DNA of 64,000 nt, taken from contig NZ_JASHKN010000002.1 of assembly GCF_030056735.1 (NCBI RefSeq), positions 372,001-436,000 of the forward strand. Reading direction: 5' to 3'. Positions 1 to 7,942 of this stretch are shown in pieces (the first letter of the stretch is position 1; each line of letters starts with the position of its first letter). Under the pieces are notes generated by a model. It ran no database searches, was not told the DNA's origin, and was given only the letters and a program-made list of their open reading frames with translations. A program made the translations under genes and the position numbers. The DNA is from Rhodococcus sp. IEGM 1409 (GTDB taxonomy: Bacteria > Actinomycetota > Actinomycetes > Mycobacteriales > Mycobacteriaceae).

Positions 1-158
1 TGCCTGACGGTGGCTCCACTTGCCAGTGCCGGTGCCGGTATCGGCGCCACTACCGGCGCGCTATTCGGCGCCCGAGTTCCGAAGTCGATCTTCGAGGGTT
101 ACGCTGCCTGCCGATGTCCGTGTAGGTATTTCGTAAGTTCGAGTGAGAGAGTCGATGT

Positions 159-1226
159 ATGGCCGGTAAGCTCCGGGCGCGTTTGACCAGGTCGGAAGCA
201 TTGACCGATCAGCCTGACTTCGCCCTAGTCGGGGTGCTGCGAATACCCCAGCTGCAGACCAGTCCAGCTCGGGCCATCTACAAGCGAGTTCTCATCGCGT
301 TGAGTGCTCTCGGCGCCGCCGTGTTGATCGTGTACATCGATCGTGCGGGCTACCGTGACGCTCAGGACAACGAACTTTCCCTGCTCGATTGCATCTACTA
401 TGCGACGGTTTCGCTCTCGACCACCGGCTACGGCGACATCACCCCGTTCACGCCGTCCGCGCGCCTGGTCAACGTCCTGTTGATCACGCCACTTCGAATC
501 TTCTTCTTGATCGTGTTGGTCGGCACCACACTTTCAGCTCTGACCGAGAGTTCGCGTCAGGCGTTCAAAATTCAGCGTTGGAGGCAGCACGTGCGTAATC
601 ACACCGTCGTCGTCGGATACGGCACCAAGGGACGTACGGCAATCGAAGCCATGCTCGGGGACGGTGTGCCGGCGTCGGAGATCGTGGTCGTCGACACAGA
701 TCAGGCCGTACTGGATTCCGCTGCCAGCAAGGGGTTGGTGACGGTATTCGGTTCGGCTACGAAATCGGACGTACTTCGGTTGGCAGGCGCACAGAATGCG
801 TCGTCGATCATCGTGGCAACCAACCGCGACGACACCGCAGTGCTCGTGACGCTGACAGCTCGGGAAATTGCGCCGAAGGCCAAGATCGCCGCAGCCATCC
901 GTGAAGCTGACAATGCGCATCTCCTCCGTCAGTCCGGCGCAGACTCGGTGGTCGTCTCGTCGGAGACAGCCGGCCGACTCCTCGGCATCGCGACCACGAC
1001 GCCGACCGTCGTGGAGATGATCGAAGACCTGCTGACTCCGGAAGCCGGATTCGCGATCGCCGAGCGTGCCGTCGAGCGTGACGAGGTCGGTGGCTCTCCG
1101 CGTCATCTCTCCGACATCGTGCTCGGAGTCGTTCGCGACGGCCGTCTGGTTCGCGTCGGTTCGCCCGAGGTGGACGCCGTCGAAGAGAACGATCGCCTGC
1201 TGTACATCCGGCGCGTCACGAACTGA
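159..1226 (+). CDS. Potassium channel with TrkA-N (RCK) domain
   Basis: Two-transmembrane ion channel fused to a cytoplasmic regulatory domain. Hydrophobic segments lie at about residues 42-60 and 105-125, flanking a pore loop with the potassium selectivity filter TTGYGD at residues 88-93. From about residue 148 a TrkA-N/RCK Rossmann domain begins (VVVGYGTKG), followed by a TrkA-C-like tail. It should gate potassium flux in response to nucleotide or ion binding. The ATG start has a purine-rich stretch (GAGAGA) upstream. It precedes nudC on the same strand, as its counterpart (Rv3200c) does in M. tuberculosis. The ligand and the physiological role cannot be read from sequence. Confidence 0.93.
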   Translation: MAGKLRARLTRSEALTDQPDFALVGVLRIPQLQTSPARAIYKRVLIALSALGAAVLIVYIDRAGYRDAQDNELSLLDCIYYATVSLSTTGYGDITPFTPSARLVNVLLITPLRIFFLIVLVGTTLSALTESSRQAFKIQRWRQHVRNHTVVVGYGTKGRTAIEAMLGDGVPASEIVVVDTDQAVLDSAASKGLVTVFGSATKSDVLRLAGAQNASSIIVATNRDDTAVLVTLTAREIAPKAKIAAAIREADNAHLLRQSGADSVVVSSETAGRLLGIATTTPTVVEMIEDLLTPEAGFAIAERAVERDEVGGSPRHLSDIVLGVVRDGRLVRVGSPEVDAVEENDRLLYIRRVTN

Positions 1227-1258
1227 GTGCTACCGAGCTTCGTGCGCGCAGTAATGTC

Positions 1259-2164
1259 GTGAGCGTGAACGACTTCCAGCTGACCGAAACACCTCTGCTC
1301 TCACGTTCGAGCGTCGGCCGCGCCGAGGAATTGCGGTCGGATGCCGCCGCGCTGACCACGGGTTGGGCGGATGCGCTGCTCCTACGTGTGAATTCACGGG
1401 GTCAGGTCAGGGTGTCGCCGGAAGGTCAATTGGTCTTCGCCGAGGCAACCGAACTGGGTCCCGCACCGGTGCGCGGTGCGGTGTTCCTGGGAATTCGCGA
1501 GAATCGCCACGTATGGGCGGTGCGGGTGTCGCTGCTGACAGGCACGTTGTCCGAATTGCGGATGCTTGGCGGAACACTCGACGACGCGGACGCCGGCCTG
1601 TTGACCGGTGCCGTCGCGATTCTCAACTGGCACGACAGTGCCGGATTCAGCGCTATCGACGGCGCACCGAGTGAGCCCACCATGTCCGGCTGGTCACGCA
1701 TCTCCACGTCCACTGGCCACGAGGAGTTTCCCCGAACCGATCCGGCGGTCATCTGCCTGGTGCATGACGGCGGCGATCGAGTTCTGCTCGCGCGTCAGCC
1801 GACCTGGCCGCAGCGGCGCTTCTCGATTCTCGCGGGATTCGTCGAGGCCGGGGAGTCGCTCGAAACGTGTGTTGTACGCGAGATCAAGGAAGAGGTCGGT
1901 ATCGACGTGCACAGCGTCCGATACCTCGGCAGCCAGCCCTGGCCGTTCCCCCGCTCGGTGATGTTGGGCTTCGCCGCAATCGGGGATCCCGCCGCTCCGC
2001 TGCTGTTCGCAGACGGCGAGATCGCCGAGGGCACCTGGTTCACCAAGGACGAGGTGCGCGCCGCTCTCGAACTCGGCGACTGGGGTTCGGAAGCGGACGC
2101 ACCACTGCTGCTACCCGGATCGATCTCCATCGCCCGCGGAATGCTCGAGAGCTGGGTCAAATAA
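1259..2164 (+). CDS. nudC: NAD(+) diphosphatase NudC (Nudix hydrolase)
   Basis: Hydrolyses NAD(H) to NMN(H) and AMP, and in several bacteria also removes NAD caps from RNA. The Nudix box (G-x5-E-x7-REIKEEVGI) spans about residues 193-215, and the NudC signature SQPWPFPRS sits at 225-233, which separates it from generic Nudix enzymes. The start is GTG. The four zinc-ribbon cysteines of the E. coli enzyme are missing: the equivalent stretch (about 130-160) reads FSAIDG where a FCxxCG-like motif is expected. The gene follows the potassium channel by 32 bases and faces mrx1, as in mycobacteria. Confidence 0.93.
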   Translation: MSVNDFQLTETPLLSRSSVGRAEELRSDAAALTTGWADALLLRVNSRGQVRVSPEGQLVFAEATELGPAPVRGAVFLGIRENRHVWAVRVSLLTGTLSELRMLGGTLDDADAGLLTGAVAILNWHDSAGFSAIDGAPSEPTMSGWSRISTSTGHEEFPRTDPAVICLVHDGGDRVLLARQPTWPQRRFSILAGFVEAGESLETCVVREIKEEVGIDVHSVRYLGSQPWPFPRSVMLGFAAIGDPAAPLLFADGEIAEGTWFTKDEVRAALELGDWGSEADAPLLLPGSISIARGMLESWVK

Positions 2165-2194
2165 GGGCTGGGTCAAATAGCAGCCTGAACAGAG

Positions 2195-2452
2195 CTACAG
2201 ACCGAGGGCCTGCTTGACCTGGTTGAGCGACGGGTTGGTCGCGACGCTGCCGTCGCCGTACTTCACGGTCGGAACGACGTGATTGCCACCGTTGACGCTG
2301 CCGACGAAGTCGGCTGCTGCTGGATCGTTCTCGATGTCGATCTCGGTGTACTCGATCCCCGACGCGTTGAGCTGCGTCTTGAGGCGGCGGCAGTAGCCAC
2401 ACCACGTAGTCGAGTAGATGGTCAGGGCAGGCGCGTTTTCGGTAGAAGTCAC
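2195..2452 (-). CDS. mrx1: Mycoredoxin (glutaredoxin-like, mycothiol-dependent)
   Basis: Small redox protein that reduces mycothiol-protein mixed disulfides in actinobacteria. The 85-residue reading from the GTG at 2452 carries the active-site motif CGYC at residues 18-21, the TVP cis-proline region (VVPTV) near residue 60 and a C-terminal helix, filling one glutaredoxin fold. The frame stays open upstream, but the GTG start gives the family length; longer starts would run into uvrD2 upstream sequence. It is divergent from uvrD2 with about 100 bases between starts. The same nudC-mrx1-uvrD2 neighbourhood occurs in M. tuberculosis (Rv3198A). Confidence 0.92.
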   Translation of the reverse strand: MTSTENAPALTIYSTTWCGYCRRLKTQLNASGIEYTEIDIENDPAAADFVGSVNGGNHVVPTVKYGDGSVATNPSLNQVKQALGL

Positions 2453-2555
2453 GGCCGATATAACACCACGACGCCGAGCGTTGTTCCGTATCGGCCCGTG
2501 TTCTCTTGCCCACATACCGTCGGGCGCGGCGAATGGCGTGTCGGAACCTCCTGCC

Positions 2556-4694
2556 ATGATGGTGCCCATGCCTGCGGACACCGGACTGGATCCAGAACAA
2601 TCGGCCGCCGTGCTCGCGCCACGCGGCCCGGTGTGTGTCCTCGCGGGCGCTGGAACAGGCAAAACCCGCACCATCACGCGCCGGATCGCGCATCTGGTTG
2701 CCGACGGTCATGTCTCGGCCGGGCAGGTGCTTGCCGTGACATTCACAGCTCGTGCGGCCGGCGAAATGCGTGGACGGCTTCGTGAGCTGGGGGTTGGTGG
2801 GACTGGGCCGCAGGTACAGGCTCGCACCTTTCACGCCGCAGCTCTTCGTCAACTGAAGTACTTCTGGCCGCAGGTGATCGGTGACACGCCGTGGCGTCTG
2901 CTCGACCGAAAGTTTGCGGTTGTCAGCAGTGCCGCAGCTCGTGTGGGATTGTCCACCAGCACTGAAAGCGTCCGGGACCTCGCCAGCGAAATCGAGTGGT
3001 CCAAGGCCTCACTGATCGCGCCGGAGGACTACCCACGCGCGATAGCCAAGATTCGTCGCGAGGCGCCGGTCGATGCCACCAAGGTTGCCCAGGTCTACGC
3101 GGCATACGAAGAGCTGAAGGCACGTGGCCAGGACGGTATGCTCCTGGATTTCGACGATCTACTACTTCACACCGCGGCTGCGCTCGAAGAGCATTCGACG
3201 GTTGCCGACGAGTTCCGCGAGCGGTACCGCTGCTTCGTGGTCGACGAGTATCAGGACGTCACCCCGCTTCAACAGCGCGTGCTCGACGCCTGGCTCGGCG
3301 ACCGCGACGATCTGACCGTGGTGGGCGATGCGAATCAGACCATCTACTCCTTCACCGGCGCCACCCCGAACTATCTGTTGGACTTCTCCCGCAAGTTCCC
3401 CGAGGCGACTGTCGTCCGGCTCGAACGCGACTACCGCTCCACGCCTGAGGTCGTGTCGTTGGCGAACCGCGTGATCGGTGCGGCGCGCGGGCGGATCGCC
3501 GGGACGCGTCTGCAGCTGATCGGGCAACGCGCACCGGGGCCCGAGCCGGAGTTCATGGAGTTCGACGACGAGCCGGCCGAGGCGCTCGGCGTTGCGCGGG
3601 CGATCAAACGGCTGATCGCGGCAGGCACCCCCGCCGCCGAGATCGCTGTTCTGTACCGGATCAATGCCCAGTCCGAGGCGCACGAGCAGGCGCTTACCAA
3701 GCTCGGCATCCCGTTCCAGGTGCGCGGTGGAGAGGGCTTCTTCACCCGCACCGAGGTCCGTCAGGCAGTGGCAGCGCTGCGCCAGTCCGCTGGACGCGAC
3801 GACCTCCCCGAAGGCGCAGACAACGGCGAAGCGCTGGTCTCACTCGTTCGCGCTGTACTCGCGCCGCTCGGCCTGACCAACGAAGAACCTTCGGGTACGC
3901 AGGCACGCGAGCGCTGGGCGTCGCTCTCGGCTCTCGTGGCGCTGACCGAAGAACAACTCGTCCACGAACCCGAACTGACGCTCACCGGGCTCCTGCAAGA
4001 GCTCACGGCCCGAGCCGAGGCGCGGCACCCACCGACAGTGCAGGGCGTGACGCTGGCTTCGCTCCACGCGGCCAAGGGACTCGAATGGGATGCGGTGTTC
4101 CTGGTCGGCCTCAACGACGGCACCCTGCCGATCCAACACGTTCTCGGCGACGCCAATTCGGGCGCCGACGACGTCGCGGTGGAAGAAGAGCGTCGGCTTC
4201 TCTACGTGGGGGTGACCCGCGCTCGCGAGCATCTGCAGCTTTCGTGGGCATTGGCTCGCAATGAGGGTGGACGCAAGTCCCGTCGCCGGTCGAGGTTCCT
4301 CAACGGGCTCATCCCGGAGGACTCGCCGGCCTCGCGCGTCGCCGCGCCGTCGTCGGGGAACAAGAAGCGTCCGCGCTGTCGCGTGTGCGGTAAACCGTTG
4401 ATCGGGACGTCGGCGACAATGCTCGGGCGCTGCGAGAAGTGCCCGTCGAATGTCGACCTGGAATTGCTCGAACATCTCAAGGCTTGGCGACTGGACAAAT
4501 CCCGTGAACTCAAAGTTCCGGCCTATGTCGTCTTCAGCGACAACACACTGATGGCTATTGCCGAACAACGACCACAAGACAATCGCGGACTGGTCTCGAT
4601 TCCCGGAATCGGGCCGAAGAAACTCGACAATTTCGGCGAAGACGTACTTGCTGTCATTCGCGGCGAACTGCGAGCGGCAACACTCGATATCTGA
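2556..4694 (+). CDS. uvrD2: ATP-dependent DNA helicase UvrD2
   Basis: Superfamily 1 (UvrD/Rep) helicase. Walker A AGAGTGKT is at about residues 30-37 and the Walker B DEYQD motif lies near residue 233. The C-terminal part has a tetracysteine cluster (CRVCG...CEKC) and an HRDC-type domain ([10 protein letters not shown]), the combination typical of actinobacterial UvrD2. The ATG at 2556 gives about 712 residues, near the mycobacterial length; ATGs at 2559 and 2568 are equally possible, and the longer open frame from 2418 would overlap mrx1. The protein should unwind DNA 3' to 5' in repair or replication. Confidence 0.95.
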   Translation: MMVPMPADTGLDPEQSAAVLAPRGPVCVLAGAGTGKTRTITRRIAHLVADGHVSAGQVLAVTFTARAAGEMRGRLRELGVGGTGPQVQARTFHAAALRQLKYFWPQVIGDTPWRLLDRKFAVVSSAAARVGLSTSTESVRDLASEIEWSKASLIAPEDYPRAIAKIRREAPVDATKVAQVYAAYEELKARGQDGMLLDFDDLLLHTAAALEEHSTVADEFRERYRCFVVDEYQDVTPLQQRVLDAWLGDRDDLTVVGDANQTIYSFTGATPNYLLDFSRKFPEATVVRLERDYRSTPEVVSLANRVIGAARGRIAGTRLQLIGQRAPGPEPEFMEFDDEPAEALGVARAIKRLIAAGTPAAEIAVLYRINAQSEAHEQALTKLGIPFQVRGGEGFFTRTEVRQAVAALRQSAGRDDLPEGADNGEALVSLVRAVLAPLGLTNEEPSGTQARERWASLSALVALTEEQLVHEPELTLTGLLQELTARAEARHPPTVQGVTLASLHAAKGLEWDAVFLVGLNDGTLPIQHVLGDANSGADDVAVEEERRLLYVGVTRAREHLQLSWALARNEGGRKSRRRSRFLNGLIPEDSPASRVAAPSSGNKKRPRCRVCGKPLIGTSATMLGRCEKCPSNVDLELLEHLKAWRLDKSRELKVPAYVVFSDNTLMAIAEQRPQDNRGLVSIPGIGPKKLDNFGEDVLAVIRGELRAATLDI

Positions 4695-4738
4695 CAACAC
4701 ATCTGAATCGACAACCGTGAGTTACATAACCGCAGGTC

Positions 4739-4776
4739 AAAAATAGGTTGTGCAGATTCGACAGATTCTCTACTCT
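4739..4776 (+). promoter_or_regulatory. WhiB7-type autoregulated promoter of whiB7
   Basis: AAAAAT (4739-4744) lies three bases upstream of a -35 hexamer TTGTGC (4748-4753), followed by a 17-bp spacer and a -10 hexamer TACTCT (4771-4776). An A/T block placed three bases before the -35 is the known signature of WhiB7-activated promoters, where the AT-hook of WhiB7 docks beside the primary sigma factor. Transcription would start near 4783, giving a leader of about 400 nt before whiB7. Confidence 0.8.
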
Positions 4777-4848
4777 GGTTTTCAGTGTTACGGGGCAACC
4801 TGTGCGCAGAAACTATCCGGACCGACACGAAATGGAGGTGGCAAATAA

Positions 4849-5025
4849 ATGACGAACTTGATCTCTTACGAAGCGTGCGCAAGCGCAAAGTTCGCAGTTG
4901 CCGCCCCCATGCTGCCGCGTGCAGCGGGATGGGCGCAGCATGCGTTCCGCCTGCGCCCTCAAGCAGCAGCAAAGAAAGCAGCTGTCGAGTCCGTGTTCTT
5001 AAGCCATCGAGGTATTTCTCGGTAG
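4849..5025 (+). CDS. whiB7 leader upstream ORF (58 codons)
   Basis: ATG at 4849 with GGAGG (4834-4838) ten bases upstream opens a 58-codon frame ending TAG at 5023. The product is Ala/Arg-rich (MTNLISYEACASAKF...) with no recognised domain. It lies inside the whiB7 leader, just before the attenuator hairpin, and corresponds to the upstream ORF known for mycobacterial whiB7, whose stalled or poor translation lets transcription continue into whiB7. An 8-bp inverted repeat (4931-4938 with 4951-4958) inside the ORF may form a competing structure. A six-codon frame (4832-4852) overlaps its start by ATGA but holds the Shine-Dalgarno itself. Confidence 0.75.
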   Translation: MTNLISYEACASAKFAVAAPMLPRAAGWAQHAFRLRPQAAAKKAAVESVFLSHRGISR

Positions 5026-5044
5026 GACACATCCGTTCACTTAC

Positions 5045-5086
5045 GGCCACGGACCCGCAGCCCCTGCGGACCGTGGCCTTTGTGTT
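5045..5086 (+). terminator. Attenuator hairpin in the whiB7 leader
   Basis: GGCCACGG (5045-5052) pairs with CCGTGGCC (5071-5078), and the inner CCGCAG (5055-5060) pairs with CTGCGG (5064-5069) around a CCC loop. TTTGTGTT follows directly. The hairpin lies 20 bases after the upstream ORF stop and about 110 bases before whiB7, where a conditional terminator is expected. Confidence 0.8.
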
Positions 5087-5186
5087 GGATACCCCTCTTG
5101 ATCTGGTTTCCGACTCGGCTCAGGTTCGCACCCATCGAACCCATATCGTGCGACACAGTTTCGCATCCGAGCACTAGGAGACCGAG

Positions 5187-5531
5187 TTGTCTGCCCAGAC
5201 AATCCGCGTGGAATCCGAAAACTCCACCACTGCAGTAACATCCACCGACGTCACTTCGGCTGCAGTGACGTTCATCGAGGTCGCGTCCACCCGCCGCGAC
5301 CTGCCGTGCCGGGCATCCAACCCCGATCTCTGGTTCGCCGAATCTCCGGCCGAACTCGAGCAGGCCAAGGCACTGTGCGCGCAGTGCCCCATCCGTTCCC
5401 GTTGTCTCAGTGCGGCTCTCGACCGCGCCGAGCCTTGGGGGGTATGGGGAGGCGAGATCCTTGATCAGGGGGCCGTCATAGCGCGCAAGAGACCGAGGGG
5501 GCGCCCACGCAAGCAACTCGTGTGCGCGTGA
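5187..5531 (+). CDS. whiB7: Transcriptional activator WhiB7 (antibiotic-response regulator)
   Basis: Iron-sulfur WhiB-family protein that binds the primary sigma factor and activates intrinsic antibiotic-resistance genes and its own promoter. Cluster ligands are C41, C64, C67 and C73 (C-x22-C-x2-C-x5-C), followed by the EPWGVWGG turn (82-89) and an AT-hook RPRGRPRK at 102-109, which identifies WhiB7 among WhiB proteins. The start is TTG at 5187, supported by AGGAG at 5176-5180. The first 36 residues are a Ser/Thr/Val-rich extension. Expression should be controlled by the autoregulated promoter and attenuator upstream. The uvrD2-whiB7-ABC1 gene order matches mycobacteria. Confidence 0.96.
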   Translation: MSAQTIRVESENSTTAVTSTDVTSAAVTFIEVASTRRDLPCRASNPDLWFAESPAELEQAKALCAQCPIRSRCLSAALDRAEPWGVWGGEILDQGAVIARKRPRGRPRKQLVCA

Positions 5532-5537
5532 GAGCCC

Positions 5538-5600
5538 TATTCGGCGGGGCCGGTGTCGTATTCGGCGGGGCCGGTGTCTTATTCGGCGGGGCCGGTGTCA
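5538..5600 (+). repeat. Three tandem 21-bp repeats at the end of the ABC1 gene
   Basis: Three consecutive 21-bp copies (5538-5558, 5559-5579, 5580-5600) differ only at their last base. Read on the minus strand each copy encodes DTGPAE plus a codon that is TAA, TAC or TAG. The innermost copy therefore provides the end and stop codon of the ABC1-family gene, and the other two lie just beyond it. Confidence 0.9.
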
Positions 5601-6922
5601 TCGAGAGCCGGCTCCGCGAACCCTGGCAACCAACGAGTCAGGATTTCCATGTACGGGGCATATGCGTCCAACTGGGCGCATATGCCGACCGAACCGAGAA
5701 GAACACGGAAGATCATCAAATACTCGGCCGGAAGGTTGAGTGCACGGGCCGTTCGGAACTGCGCACTGTTGAAGTCAGTGGCGGTTCCGGCGGCCTTTTG
5801 CAGCCATGACCGAGTGAAGTGAAATGACTCGGTCTGGATCGGGTCGGTGAACGGCCGCAGGTAATCTGCGATCTCCTTGTCGGTCACCGTGCGCCCCGGA
5901 ATCACGAAACCGTTGGCGCGCAACAACTCCGTCAACTCGTCGAATTGCTCTTCGACCGCCAAGCGCACCATCGTGCCGAGAACCCGTGGCAGTCCGTTCG
6001 GGAACGGCGCAGCAGCACCGAAGTCGATGACGCCGAGTCGCCCGTCCTCGAGAAGCATGAAGTTGCCGGGGTGCGGGTCACAGTGGAGCAACCCGACACG
6101 GGCCGGAGACGCGAAGTGGAATTCGGCGAGTAGTGCACCGGCAGCATTGCGCTGATCCGGCGTCCCACTTTCGATGATTCTGGTCAACGGGGTAGCCGTC
6201 ATCCATTCGGTCACGACCACTTTCGGCGCGCTCGCCACGACGTGCGGGATCACGAATTGCGCATCCCCGTCGAATTCTTTCGCAAAAGCTCGCTGATTGT
6301 TCGCCTCGATCCGATAGTCGAGTTCTTCCTCCGTGCGCGCGGTGAACTCCTCGATCACGGGTCGCACGTCGACACCGGGCATGACCGAACCGAACAGGCC
6401 GGCAAATCTGCCCAAGGTTTTGAGATCGGCGCGAAGAGCTTCGTCGGCGCCGGGGTACTGAACTTTGACGGCCACGTCGCGGCCGTCCGCCCAGACCGCT
6501 CGGTGAACCTGCCCGATGCTTGCCGACGCGGTCGGTTCGTCGTCGAACGACTGGAATCGGTCGCGCCACTTGGTTCCGAGTTGATGGTCGAGCATCTTGT
6601 GTACTTGCTTGGTCGGCAGCGGCGGTGCGGCGGCCTGCAGCTTGTTCAACGACTCACGGTACGGCTCCGCGAATTCCTCCGGAATAGCCGCCTCCATGAC
6701 GCTGAGCGCTTGCCCCAGCTTCATCGCGCCGCCCTTGAGTTCGCCCAGCACCGCGAACAATTGCTCGGCGGCCTTCGCGCTCAACTGTGCGTCGATCTCG
6801 CCTTTGTCGCCGCCGGCGAGCTTGCGTCCGAAGCCCATGGCGGCGCGACCGGCCATCCCCAGGGGGATGCTCGCGAGTTTGGCAGTACGGGCAGAACTCT
6901 TGCGTGGGATCTCGGACACCAC
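5579..6922 (-). CDS. ABC1/UbiB-family atypical protein kinase-like protein
   Basis: ADCK/UbiB-type protein of 447 residues, matching the length I recall for the mycobacterial homologue Rv3197. Visible hallmarks are the KxGQ motif (AMKLGQ), an alanine-rich nucleotide loop (ASASIGQVHRA), the AVKVQYP lysine motif, the catalytic-loop equivalent DPHPGNF and the metal motif VIDFG. Family members are ATPases linked to quinone or lipid metabolism; the partner here is unknown. Start is GTG at 6922 (or 6919), four bases after the stop of the preceding E1-like gene, so translation is probably coupled. The 3' end lies in a three-copy 21-bp repeat. It is convergent with whiB7. Confidence 0.88.
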   Translation of the reverse strand: MVSEIPRKSSARTAKLASIPLGMAGRAAMGFGRKLAGGDKGEIDAQLSAKAAEQLFAVLGELKGGAMKLGQALSVMEAAIPEEFAEPYRESLNKLQAAAPPLPTKQVHKMLDHQLGTKWRDRFQSFDDEPTASASIGQVHRAVWADGRDVAVKVQYPGADEALRADLKTLGRFAGLFGSVMPGVDVRPVIEEFTARTEEELDYRIEANNQRAFAKEFDGDAQFVIPHVVASAPKVVVTEWMTATPLTRIIESGTPDQRNAAGALLAEFHFASPARVGLLHCDPHPGNFMLLEDGRLGVIDFGAAAPFPNGLPRVLGTMVRLAVEEQFDELTELLRANGFVIPGRTVTDKEIADYLRPFTDPIQTESFHFTRSWLQKAAGTATDFNSAQFRTARALNLPAEYLMIFRVLLGSVGICAQLDAYAPYMEILTRWLPGFAEPALDDTGPAE

Positions 6923-6926
6923 ACCA

Positions 6927-7841
6927 TCATGTCTGACTGGGGCGTCCTTTGCCCGAAACAGGTGCCAGGTATTGGCAACTGCAGGATATTTGCCGAGGCC
7001 AGCGCCTCGTTGTGATTCGATACGGACGGAGCGCGATCTCGAGCGTCGACGACAGACTGGCCGCGGATGCGGCACCGCGCCGGTCCACCACACCAAGTGC
7101 CGCGTCGATCTCGGCCAGGGCCAGCGCGACACTTGCATGGATCATCGCCGATTCCGCGTGGCCCGCGCTGCCGAGTAGCTGCGCGGACAGATGAAGCCAG
7201 TGAGGGTCGAGTTCGGATCGGATGATGTCGGCGCACCGCAGGCAACTCGACTGACCCGGTAGGACAAGAGGGCCGACAACACCGTTGCCGTCCCGGATGC
7301 GGACGGAAAGGTGGGGGAGCCCGCATCGAACGAGATCGCTGACCAAGCGAGGATCTGTGACGACGTCGTCGGCCAAGACCACCAGTTGTTCGTTCCACGT
7401 GCGCACGACGTCGGTGTTGCGATAGCCCCGCGAGCGTCGCGTCGTGATCCCGCCGGTGACCAGTGCGCGCTCGACGGCGTCCGAGAGTGGACCGACGCCG
7501 TGGATCCGGACGGACGCGGTGCTTGTGCCGGCAGTGTGGACGAATCCGGAATCGGCGAGTTGCTCGAGCAACTCCTCCGTCACCGACGTCGAAATCCCGC
7601 GCTTCGACGCTTCCCAGAGGATGGTCGCGCGGGATCTCGAGCCGTCCATCGTGCGCAGGATCGACTTCACCGCCCGCGCATCGACCCCGACAGGCAGCGT
7701 CAGCAGGACGGCGCGTCCGGGTGTCCATCCCAGCTGCAGTCGACCGTCCGGGCGCGACAGAACAGCGATCCGTGGATCCCATCGGGGTCCCACGGATCGC
7801 TGTGTGTTCTGTGTCGTGCTGTTCTGCGTGTCACCGGTCAT
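6927..7841 (-). CDS. E1-like (ThiF/TOMM cyclodehydratase partner-like) protein
   Basis: 304-residue protein resembling the E1-like, leader-peptide-binding components of thiazole/oxazole-modified microcin systems. A degenerate Rossmann start (RIHGVGPLSDAVERAL) is seen near residue 112. Zinc-type cysteine pairs appear as SSCLRCAD followed by a conserved-looking HWLHLSAQL segment, and near the C terminus as SCSCQYL. No YcaO gene or precursor peptide is visible nearby, so it is an orphan. It is four bases upstream of the ABC1 kinase on the same strand, and the pair is conserved beside whiB7 in mycobacteria (Rv3196-Rv3197). Its biochemical role is unknown; the family assignment rests on motif resemblance. 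Confidence 0.65.
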   Translation of the reverse strand: MTGDTQNSTTQNTQRSVGPRWDPRIAVLSRPDGRLQLGWTPGRAVLLTLPVGVDARAVKSILRTMDGSRSRATILWEASKRGISTSVTEELLEQLADSGFVHTAGTSTASVRIHGVGPLSDAVERALVTGGITTRRSRGYRNTDVVRTWNEQLVVLADDVVTDPRLVSDLVRCGLPHLSVRIRDGNGVVGPLVLPGQSSCLRCADIIRSELDPHWLHLSAQLLGSAGHAESAMIHASVALALAEIDAALGVVDRRGAASAASLSSTLEIALRPYRITTRRWPRQISCSCQYLAPVSGKGRPSQT

Positions 7842-7942
7842 CGCTCGATGCTGGCATGACGCGCTGCCGGCGAGTCCGCATCAGCGGCAGTTATCCACAG
7901 GCCGTCAGCTTGGCTGAACTGCGAAAATGTGTCGAAGAAGAA

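Noticed and set aside
1-186. Open frame at the left edge (about 61 codons, Gly/Ala-rich)
   Set aside because: It has no start in the window, runs into the potassium-channel gene in another frame and shows no family signature; it could be the end of an upstream gene but this cannot be supported.
4832-4852. Six-codon ORF overlapping the whiB7 upstream ORF
   Set aside because: It would need a ribosome site that its own sequence provides for the longer ORF; no separate Shine-Dalgarno is present.
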